Of a DNA stretch of 20,364 nt, positions 1 to 12,000 are shown one piece after another; within the stretch, counting starts at the first letter, position 1; every line of letters starts with the position of its first letter. Under the pieces are notes generated by a model. The model saw nothing but the letters and a program-made list of their open reading frames with translations, was not told where the DNA came from and made no database searches. The stretch is from Candidatus Omnitrophota bacterium (GTDB taxonomy: Bacteria; Omnitrophota; Omnitrophia; Omnitrophales; JACROU01), in NCBI GenBank assembly GCA_029261035.1, contig JAJDCD010000009.1, positions 1 through 20,364 of the forward strand, given 5' to 3'. The translations under genes were made by a program, and so were the position numbers.

Positions 1-3000
1 GAAGTCTTCAAGTCTCTAGTACATTTAATCAAAGTGGCGGAACCATTGATAGTATTACCTTTGATGGAGGAGGAGCTAGTTTAACGCAAAGTGCAGGAAC
101 AATAACAGATCTTACCTTTGCCCATTCTACTGGGGATAAAAGTATTCTTTCAGACTTTACTGTCCTAGGAGATCTTACGGTTTCTAATACGGGGGGAAGC
201 AGCGATGTTTTTGGCACTGGAGTATTAAGAACAATTACAGTAGGTGGAAACTTTTTACAAAATGGAACTCGCCCTTTTGGTGACAACGAACTTAAATTAA
301 CTTTTGATGGGGACACAACTCATACGATTACTCAGACATCTGGAACCTTTGCAGCACATTTAGATTTATTAGATGCTGGAGAAACTGTAAATTTATTGAC
401 TGATTTAACGGTTACGAATCAAAGTTTTGCAATTACCTCTGCTTCAACCTTTGATGTGAGTACCCATACCTTAGATGTTCTAACTTATATTCAAACCGAT
501 GGAAGTATGGTTGTGGGTACTGGAAATGTTTTAGTTGAAAGCACATTTAATCAAAGTGGTGGAACCATTGACAAGATTACTTTTGATGCAGGAGGAGCTA
601 CTTTAACCCAAAGTGCTGGAACGATTACGGATCTTATCTTTACACATTCGAGTTCTGATAAACTTCTTCTTACAGATTTTACGGTATTAGGAGATCTTAC
701 CGCTTCTAATACAGGAAGTAGCTCAGATATTTTTGGTAATGGAGCTTTAAGAACCATTATGTTAGAAGGTGATTTCTTACAAAATGGAACGCGTCCTTTT
801 GGTAATAGTTTATTGACGCTATCTTTTACGGGTGCCGGAAGTCAAACGTTTAGTGTGAATACACCTGTTAATTTTAATGCTAATTTTGATGTGAATAAAA
901 CAGGTGGAGAAGTTACCTTTATTTCTGACTTTAATATAGAAGCAGGACAGTCACTATCTCTTACCCAAGGTTCCTTAGCACTGAATGGAAGAGTATTGAC
1001 AATGACAGGTGGAACTTTTAGTAATGATGGAACGGTTCGTCTCATTGGAACAGAAACTTTTGTTGACCTTACTCAAGATCAGAACAGCGGAACTTTTCTT
1101 TATGAAGGAAGTGATACAGGGTCCACAAGAACACTAGATGGAACAGGAATAGCAGGAATAAATAAATATTTTAACCTTACGATTGATGATACAAACGGAA
1201 CCTTAGACACATTCGAATTAGATGGAATTACCATTGGTGGAACAACGACTATAGAGAATGGGCAAGTTACCACAGCTGCTGGAACCGTAACCTCAAATGC
1301 ATTGACTGTTAATGGAGGCATGATGACCTTGGGAGGCGATTTAACATTAACAGGAAATACCACGACGTTTACATCTGGAACATTTAATGCAGGCAGTGGA
1401 ACCATTACAGAAGCTGGAGATTGGGACATTCAGGGTGGTGTGGTTAATATGGATTCATCCACATTAGATTTATCCGGTGATTTTCTGCATAGTGGTGGAA
1501 CCTTTAATGCAGGAACCGGAACAGTTAATTTGCTAGGAACGTTGCAAACAGTTTCTGCTATAGGAACAAATACCACTTTTAATAATTTAAGTAATATTGA
1601 ATTAACTGCAGCAGACACATTAACCTTTACAGCAGGAAGAAGAGTGATTGTTTCGGGAACATGGACGGCTCAAGGATTTAACACAGGTAATAAATTATCA
1701 TTGCGTAGCAGTACACCTACAACACAATGGGAAATTGATCCGCAAGGAACAAGAACAATTTCTAGTTTAGATGTCCAAGATAGTAATAATGTTAATGTTA
1801 CTGTTATTGCTCCAGGAGCTGGAAGTAGAGATTCTGGAAATAATACGAATTGGTTTTTCACGGATAATGTTACAGGAAATGTATTTAGTGACCAAGGTGT
1901 TACATCGATTGGAGCAGGAATTCAAGTAGGTGTTTCTATTAATGGAGGAGCTATTTCAACAACCACCACGAATGCCGCTGGTTTTTATGGAGTCGATGGA
2001 TTGACTTTAGTCGCTGATGATGTTGTTACCATATTTTTAGATACTACTGGATCAGAAGCGGGTGTTACGGTAACACTTTCTGATAATACAGGCCTTACTG
2101 GAATAGATGTTTATGAGGATCATTTAATTATTCGTCATGAAAATGCAGGGCCTGTTTCTGTAGCTACATTAAACACCGCAAATAATTCTGGTGATGCGGA
2201 TATAGATGCTATCTATACCATTAGTAGTTTAGATATGGCTGCTGGAACAACACTGTTTATTAATTCAGGATCGACTTTTACTCCAGGAGATACAGTAAAT
2301 GCAGTTAATGTTGTTAATCAAGGTACGATTGATATAGGAGTTAATGCATTAAATGCAACAGGAACATACACTCAAACTGCTGGAGCTCTAACAGCAACCA
2401 ACGGCTCTTTAAATATTGATGGAGATGTCACTATTAGTGCTGGAACAGTTGATTTACCATCAGGAACAGCTTCTTTTGCGGAAAATTTTACGATTACAAA
2501 TATTGGTTCTGGAACAATCGTTAATCATAATGCGGGAACAGTGGTCTTTGATTTTGGGGGAGTCCAAACAACTGTAGTTGAGATAGAAAATGCTATCTTG
2601 AACAATGTGACATTTTCTCAAAATGGTGGCTCCATTAAATTAGATAAATCATTCACAATTAGTGGAAATCAGTTAAAAGATGGAGGGGCTACTGTTGATA
2701 CGGATGCTGTAGGAATTACAATTACTCTTTTAGGTAACCATAGTCAGACAGCAGGTGGTAATTATGGAAGTGGTCAACTAACCTTAAGTATTGCTGGAGG
2801 TGTAACACAAACTTTTAGTAGAACAGCTGGTAATTTTAGACCTAACCTTCTTATTACTAATAATAGTACCTTTCAATTACAAAATGGAATGGATATGTTA
2901 GCCACAAGAACATTAACAATTAATTCTGGCAGCACTTTAGATTTAGACGGTAATGGTTGGACCATGACAGGAGTAGTTTTTACTAATAATGGAACGGTAA

Positions 3001-6000
3001 GACTTCAAGGGGGAGAATTAGTTACAGGGTTAACTCAAGATACGGGTTCTGGCACTTGGGAATATGTGGGTAATGGAGATGCCTCATCACAAACCTTTCA
3101 AGTTAAAGATTTTGGTGGAATCGATTACTTTAACTTGACCATAAACTCTACAGATGTAGGAGATATTTTTGAGCTTAATGACGCTATGGTTGTTGATGGT
3201 GATTTTCTTATTCAAGAAGGTGGTTTCACTCAACTTAGTGTGCTCACTCCACTAACTCTGAATGGAGCAAATGCATTTACATTAGATGGAGGAAGTTATA
3301 CTCAGAATAGTGGTCTGCTAACAGTTAATGGAAATATGGTAATCAACGCTGGAACCTTTACTGGATCAAATACGGGTATTTCCATTGATATTAATGCAAA
3401 TGGTCCAGCAGGCGGAGATTTTGATCAAAACGGTGGGGTGTTTACATCAACAAACGGAGTGATGAATGTTGAAGGAGATTGGGATCGAGCAGGCGGAGGA
3501 ACTTTTAATCATGGTAGTGGTTCTGTTATTTTAGATGGGTTAGGACAACAGATTCTTGGATCAACAACCTTTCTTAATCTTTCAAAATCAGTGTCAGGAG
3601 CTCAAGCTGTTGCAGACAGAACTCTCACCTTTGGTGTGGGAACCACACAGACTATTTTAGGAACCACAACCTTGCTAGGGTTTGACGTTTCGAATAACTT
3701 ATTGTTGAGAAGTTCTTCAGATGGAAATCAATGGAGCATTGATCCACAAGGAGCTCGCTCGATTAGTAGAGTCGATGTTAAAGATAGTATTAATTTAAGC
3801 GCTCCTCCAATCTTACCTCCAAACAGTGTTGATTCTGGAAATAACGTTCTTTGGTTTGGAATAAATATTTCAGGTCAAGCACTAGGCATTGCTGATGGAG
3901 AAGATATTATATTAGTTAGAGGCGGTGTTGTTGTAGACACAGTTCAAACAACGAATGGCGATGGGTCTTATAGTTTTCTGGGTGTTACTGTAGCTGCTGA
4001 TGATGGCATCTTAGTTTATATCAATGATTTTACTACAAAGGGAAATACGTTCACCATAACGTTGGATGATGCTTCAGATATCACAGGTTTAGATATTACA
4101 GCAAATAGTTTAACCACCACTCATGAATCTCTTGGCCCTGTAACGAATGCACTATTATCTTCTACCAAAGGAGCTTTGGTAGATGCTGATATTCTTTATT
4201 CTGTAACAGGTTCAGATTTAGCTTTATCTGCAGGCGTTAATTTAGCTGTTGCTAGCGGAAAAGTATTTACTCCAGCTGGAACTGTTGCTGTTGAAGATCT
4301 GGATGTTAATGGAACATTGAATATGGGTGCTAATCAGCTAACCGTTGCTGGTGATGTATTTGATGCCACAGGAGGTTCTTTTACAACTTCAGGAACTTTT
4401 GTTTTTAGTGATGCAGGTCCTGTGACTATTACAACTAATGGCTCTAATTTCAACACAGTTAATCTTACAGGGGCTGCTGCTTCATACACCTTTACGGACA
4501 ATGTTGATTTTGATGGAGACGTAACTTTAAGTCAGGCAACAGAACTTAATGCTGGTACTAACTCTTTAATATTCAATGCTGGCCTTGATCTGAATGGAAA
4601 TAATTTAACACTTACTTCTGATGATATTGATTTTCTTGGTGGTGCTAACACTGTAGTTGGGGCAGGGGAATTGACGTTGCAAACAGGAACATCCGGTGAT
4701 GACGTAGGTATTAGTGGTGGTGCAGGAACATTGCAGATTGACAGCACTGATTTAGCAGCGCTTGCTAGTTCTTTAACTCTTGTAAAATTTGCTACAACAG
4801 GTTTGGGTAGTATCGAATTAAACACTGCTACGTTTAATTCTGCTGCTGAATTTGATCGACCAACAACTATTAATGGAGATGTTAGTGCAGCAAGTCTAAG
4901 TTTTAATAGTTTTATTGCTTTGACTACGGATGTGACTCTGACTTCAACTGTAGGTCAAATATTTATATCCTCAGATATTGATGCGGATAGTAATCGAATA
5001 GATTTGGATGGAACGGGTGGAGTGGACATTAATGATATTAATAGTGGGGATGTGGTGGATGTAACAGGAGCATTCTTTACGGGTGCTGAATATGATTTAG
5101 ATACCTTAACTGTCAATGTGACTGGTTTAGTTCAATATGATCAATTAGAAGCTGGAGGCGATGTTGATATTACAGCAGGAAGTTTAGAAAACAATCAGAC
5201 AGAGGCAGATTCCTTTACAGTAGTAACCACAGGTACACAAGATCATTTCTTTAATGATATTTCTAATGACATTGATTTAACAGGAACTGACATTACGTTG
5301 GATGATGAAATGATTGCAGGTGGAAATATTACGATTGACTCTACAACACTCACTGCCAATAGCGATATTACCGGAACAGATATTGATATTACCAGTTCTG
5401 GAACACAAGAATATAACGGAGCTATTAATGGTGGAGGCACATTAACATTTACAGGCGGAGAAATTGACTTATTGGGTGGGGCAGATTCTGTAACGGGAAC
5501 AACTGTTGCCTTAGAACCAGCAACCGTAGGACAAGCTATTGTAATTGGAGGAGTCGCTGACTCTGGAGCTCCATTAGATATTACACTAACAGATATTGCA
5601 GCTCTTGCTGACGGGTTTACTTCAATAGCTATTGGGCGGACGGATGGAAGTGGAGCTGTTACAGTCAATGCTGTGACTTTTAATGATCCTGTTACGATTC
5701 AATCCCCACAAGCAGGTGGACAAATTACTGTTAATGGACAAGTGACAGGTTTAGGTAATGCGTCCATTACCTTTGATGGCCCTGGGGCTACTACTTCCTT
5801 AAATGCAAATGTTGTTACAGCAGGAAATGTTATTGATTTTAATGATGCCGTTAAGTTAGGTGCTGTAAATATTTTGTTGGACACAACAAATGGTGGAGCT
5901 GTTCCAGCAGGAGCTAATATTATATTCCAAGGCACAGTGAATGGAACAACGGCGGCTACAGAATCTCTTAATTTAAGAGCTGGAACTGGTGGAAATATTA

Positions 6001-9000
6001 ACTTTAGTGCAGTGGTTGGTGATTCTATTACTTTAGATACCATTACCTTAACGAGTGGAACATTGAACCAAGGTGCTAATGCAATTAATGCAGATGGGTT
6101 CTCACAATTGGGTGGTGCTTATCAAGGGGGTGCAGCAGATACAACATATACAGATGCATTTAGTGTTTCTGGTGGTACTTTTAATGCGCCATCAGCAAAC
6201 TTAATTGTTGAAGGTGATTTTACTATTTCAGGAACAGGAGTATTTAACCCTAATGGTGGAACAGTTACCTTAGATGGAAATACGGATTCTTCGATTGATG
6301 TTCTTACTACAGAAACCTTTAATAATTTAGTTTTCTCCAAAACATTTCTTCCAACAAGTGAAACAGTGACTATTTCCGCTGGAGATACGTTAATTGTCAC
6401 GGGTAAAGTTACCTACGAATCAGGAATAGTTGATGGCCCTGGTGCAGTAGAGGCACAGGGTGATGTGGATATGTTGTTTGAAATGGATGGTGGAACAGCT
6501 GCTCTTACGATTACAGGAGCTACTATCCATACGTTAACCAATGTTGGTGGATCCTCTTTTGATGGTGTTGTCACTATTAATGTAGGAACAGGAACAGTTA
6601 ATACAGTTACAACAGCAGGAGTAGGGGATGAAGAGTTAGACTTGGATGGAGATTTTATAATTCAAACAGGAACTTTTGTTGCTCCAGATGATACAGCAAG
6701 ATTTGGAGGGGATTTTACGGTTGCAGCAGGAGCAACTTTTAATGCAAATGGTGGTTTTGTTGAGTTTAATGGTGGTTTATTAGCAACTCCTTCTACTTAT
6801 ACGATTGATTTTAATGGACAAACAGTTACTTTTGCTGATTTAGAGTTTGATAAGAGTACAGATGAAACACTTCAAATAGCTGCGGGTAGTACGATTTTAG
6901 TTACGGGAACCGTTGATTTTCATGATGAAGTAGTTAATGGTCCTGGAACAATTACTGCAACAGGAGATGTGGAGATTGACAGTTCTGATTTTAAAGGAGG
7001 AGATGCTGCATTAACGATTTCAGGTGGAGGGGCGCACACGATTACGCTTGAAAATGGATTGGGAAGTGGTGGTGATCCAACGTCAACTCGCGGTGTTTAT
7101 TTTGGTCTATTAACCATTGATGTTGGAGTTGGAGGAACTGTGACTACCGTTGATGAGGCTCTTGGAGATAATTTTAGACACGGTGGGGATTTAATTATTA
7201 ACTCGGGAACTTTTACAGCTCCAGTGGATGCAGATTCGGTGGATGACAGTTACTTCCAAGTCGATGGTGATTTTACATTGAATGCAGGGGCAACTTTTGT
7301 TGGTGCAGAGAATTGGTCTCAATTTCAAGGAAACTTTACGATTAATGGTGGAACCTTTACTGTTCCAGCAGATGAATGGGTTGCTTTTTCAATGAAAAAT
7401 GCTGAAAACAATACCGTGGATGTTTCAGCTATAGGTACATTAAATCTAGAATACCTTTGGTTTCAAAATGAGTCAGGAGCCACAACGACTATATCTAATG
7501 GTTCAACATTACGTGCAAATGAAGATTTGTATTATGAAGGAGGTCCTGTAGATGCTCTTGGAACAGGTCTCGTTGAAGCAATTAAAAATGTAACCATTGT
7601 TGATGGTTTTGAAGGTGGAGACGCTCCTTTAACTATTCTTCCTGATCCAACCAGTAATCAGCATATTATTGATTTTGAAGAAGGAGATTCATTTGATGGA
7701 GTATTTACAGTTTCTGTAGATGCCAATGAAACAGTGATTGGAAGAACTTCTTCAGCAACTCCAGGTAATCGTTTCTTGAATTTTAATGATGATTTTATAT
7801 TAAATGACGGTACGTTTATCTATGAAAGCGGGCCAACATCTTCTGGTGATGGTGGTTCTTTCGAAGTAGAGGGAGATTTTACAATCAATGGAGGAACACT
7901 CGATGCTAATGGAGGGGTTGTTGATGCATTAGGTACATCTGGTGCTGATGTTTCTCTTGAGGTAACAGGAGGTGTTTTCAATCTAAATGGCGGAGATTTG
8001 ACTACTGCAGATGATATCTTGGTTTCCGGAGGAACATTTAATTCTGGTACTAATGCAACGATTACTGTTGGGGATGATTTTGACTCCACAGCAGGTAATG
8101 TCAATGGAGGTACCGGAACAGTTATTAATGTAAATGATGAGATGCGTCTTGATGGAGGAACGTGGGATCTTGCAGGAACCACTTTAGATAGTGATTTCTT
8201 TATTCAAGTAGATGGAGCTACATTTAATGTTAACGGAGGAACCGTTACAGTAACCGGGGGAGATGAAGACTTTATTATTGATTCAGGTACAGTAACTGTT
8301 GGAGCAGGAGGTAGTATTACCGTTGATGATGATTATATTAGTAATGGTGGTATTACTAATTTAAATGGTGGTACGATTGATGTTCTCGATGACTTCAAAC
8401 TATTTGGCGGAACCTTTAATGCAGATGGAACACTTATTGCTCGATATCATTTCCGAATGAATTCTACAGCAACCTTTAATGCATTAACAGGTTTAGTCAA
8501 CTTTTTCCCTGCATCTGGAAGTTCTCCAGATATTATCTTTAATGAGGATAATACATCTCTTGTTGTTACAGTAGATTTTAACGATGTAACATTAGATCCT
8601 GTGGATGATGATGAATTAACATCTATAGAACTCAATAACACTATGAGAGTTAATGGGACGCTTAACTTAGCAGATGGTGGTTTTGATGGTCCTGGATCTT
8701 TGATAGCTACAGAAAATATTGTGGTAAGTGATTCTTATGATGGTGGAAATGCTGTTATCACTATTTCAGGAGCTACAACGCATACATTTACGGTTACTGA
8801 CGGAAGAAGCATTAGTAATGATATTGTGATTGATGTAGGAGTAGGAACAGTGAATTATATTGGGACAGGTACTGATTTAGGAGCTGATTTTAATGGGGAC
8901 TTTACTTTAGAGTCAGGAACTTTCTTCTTTCAAACAGGACCTAGTGGAGATAATTTTGATATTGCAGGCATCTGGACTATTAATGACGGGACTTTTGATG

Positions 9001-12000
9001 TGAATGGTGGTGACATTATTCACACCGGCGCTGCAGTGATTACAGGAGGAACTCTAGACCTTGGTGGCGGAGAGGTTAATACAGATCTTGGGTTAACAAT
9101 GAGTGGAGGATTAATTGATATTGATGCTGGATTCTACTTAAACTTTGGTTTAGTTACTTTGAACAATGGTCAAATTGACTTGGGTGGTGGAGCTGGTGAA
9201 TTTGAATCTGATGATTTAACTATTAATGGAGGAGTATTTAATAGTGATGGTACTCAAACACTTGTTATTGATACCTTTAGTATGACAGGTGGAACTTATA
9301 ACGGAGTTAGTTCTGCATTAGAAGTTAGAGGTCCTTTTTCATTAACGGGTGGTACATTAAACGCAGGAACAGATGAAATATTTGTTGAAGGTTCTACTTT
9401 TACTATTGGTCCTTTAGCCACATTTAATGAAGATACCAGTAATGTAGACCTTCAAAGTTCAGGTAATATGGTTGTTGATGTGGCAATAACTGAAACATTT
9501 TATAATTTAGAATTAGATGTAAGTGATGGTTTTACGATAACTATTTCAGCAGGAGACACCCTAATTGCTACTAACCTTTTAGAGCTAGGTGATGGAGCTG
9601 TTGATGGTCCAGGAGTTATGGAAGCTCAAGGAAATGTTTTGCTTACCTCTGGGTTTGATGGAGGAGATGCAAACTTAACTATTACAGGAGCTACTACTCA
9701 TAACTTTACAATTGATGAAGGTCAATCTTTTGATGGTGATTTAGTTATTAACATAGGAGCAGGTACATTTAATGCGATTACTACGGGAACAACAGAGTTT
9801 TTTGATTTAAATGGTTCTTTAACACTTATCTCAGGAAATTTTGTTTTTCAATCTGCTGCTACAGCAACACGTTTAGAAGTTAATGATGATGCTACGATCA
9901 ATGGTGGAAGTTTTGATTCTAATGGTGGTTGGGTTTTATTCCAAAGTGACTTAATTATGAATGGTGGAAATTTTGATGCTAATGGTAGTTTAGTTGAACT
10001 TTTAGATGATATTGATTTAGATGGAGGAACCTTTGATTTGGATGGTGGTGAACTCCAAATTATGGATGACTTTAGAATGACTCTTGGAACATTTTTAGCT
10101 AATTTAGGCCAAGTTGACTTTGATGATTTTAATAATGAGGATTCCATCATTGATGTTCCAGGAACAGTAACTTTTTATGATGTAGAGTTTGATAAAGGTG
10201 CTGGTTTTACCCTCACTGTTTCAGCCGGAGATAATATTGTTATTACCAATAGCGCTAATTTCAGAACAGGATCTGTAGATGGCCCAGGAACTATAGAACT
10301 TCAAGGGGATATGACAATCCAAGCTACTTATGAAGGTGGAACAGCACCATTAGAAATTTCTGGAAACACATCTCATAATTATACAGATAACCTTGGTACT
10401 GGCTATGCAGGCGCATTGACCTTAGATATTGGTCCAATAGGTTCAATTGTTTCTAGTACTAACTTTGTTGTACCCAACACTTTAACCTTAGCTAGTGCGG
10501 CAACTATTAATGCCGGAGTCAACACAGTTTCCTTTGGTAGTACAGTAAATACGATCAATGCTGCTTTTGTTATAGAAGCAGATGAAATTAATTTTGCAGG
10601 TGGAGCTGATTCTGTTTCTGGAATAGGAACGATTACCTTAAGACCATCATCAGCAAGTACTTCTATTGGGATTGGTGGGGGAGCCGGCATCTTAGATCTT
10701 TCTGTTGCAGATATTGGTGCGATTGCAGATGGATATATTTCTATAACGATTGGTAGAACGAATGGAACAGGAGCAATTACTATTAATGCAATTACCTTTA
10801 ATGACCCTGTAACAATCCAAACTCCACAGGCGGGTGGAAGTATTGTTGTGAATGGACAAATTACGGGTTCTGGAAATGCAGCTATTTCTTTAGATGGCCC
10901 TAGTGCGACAACGACGTTGAATGCAGACATTATTACTTCAGGTACGGATATTACGATTAGTGATAGTGTTGTGATTGGTGATGGAGCCAACGTGACTATT
11001 AGTACAGGTGTTGGACTTCCAGGAGATATCTCCATTTCTGGAACAATTAATCCAACTTTGGGAGGAGGAGCTGAAGCACTTACTTTGATAGCAGGAACTT
11101 CAACCATTACTCTTGCTCAAGAGGTCGGTAATTTAGAACCTCTAGGTACTCTTACTATTGGAGAAGGTCAGTATGCTCCAACAAGTACGATTGATGTTCT
11201 TAACTACACCTTAACTTCAGGTGCTTTGGTCACTAATCCTTCGGACACGTCAATTGATGTGGGTGGAGAGTTTACCATTAATAGTGGTGCGTCATTTACA
11301 GCCCCTGCAACCAGTTCATTTACTGTTGCTGGTAATTGGAGTAATGCAGGAATCTTTATTTCTAATAATGGAACAGTAACGTTTGATGGTGTCAGTGCTC
11401 AGACATTAGATTCTGGAGGAACTGGAAATGATAATGATTTTCAAAATTTGATTGTTTCAGGATCAACAGTTCAGTTAATTTCAAATGCTGTAGAAATTGA
11501 TGGAACACTAACAATACAAGGCTCTAAGTTATTTGAATTAAATGGTCAGAATATGACTTTAAATATTTTAGATAGTCTTGGAACGTTACAACTTTTAGGT
11601 TCTGAAACTGTAAGCATAGCTACTACGGATACTAACTCAGGGCTTGTGAAATATATTGCTGCTTCAGGAACTATAAATATTCCAAGTAACTTATCTAATT
11701 ATTTTAATATTGAATTTGATTCTGATGCTTCTGGAGATGGAACAGCAACCTTTAATTTACCATCTACAGCTTTGATTGTTAATGGAGTAATGACGATTAC
11801 AGATGGGGATGTGGTTCAGAATGCTGCTGAAGCTGCAGATATTACAATTAATAACACTGGAGCAGTAGCTAATGCTTTAACAGTACTTTTCGGAGCTAGC
11901 TATTTGAATAACTTAGCAGGTGCTTCTGCTGATTTAACTTTGGGTGGAAATGTTAGTAATGGTGGAACGATAACCTTTGATGGTCAAGGTGGTTCTGGAG

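Larger units (their letters stand above)
6282..10460 (+). repeat. Six-copy VDGPG / GATTHxF repeat array
   Basis: Six diverged copies of a roughly 150-codon module. Its core is ETFNNLVFxK, TISAGDTLIVTG, VDGPG, AQGDV, GGDAxLTITGATTHxFT, SFDG, INVGTGT and LDGDF. The VDGPG-equivalent codons start at 6429 (VDGPG), 6933 (VNGPG), 7548 (VDALG), 8682 (FDGPG), 9600 (VDGPG) and 10275 (VDGPG). Copies 1 and 5 are closest to each other, while copy 3 is most eroded. Spacers of different length, made of GGTFxxNGG units, separate them. No catalytic motif is recognisable. The array is consistent with a long solenoid shaft. Confidence 0.8.

Noticed and set aside
7887-8430. Short near-identical DNA repeats that might be a CRISPR array
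   Set aside because: The units are codon-phased, differ in length, vary in sequence and lie within an uninterrupted reading frame with no constant spacer.
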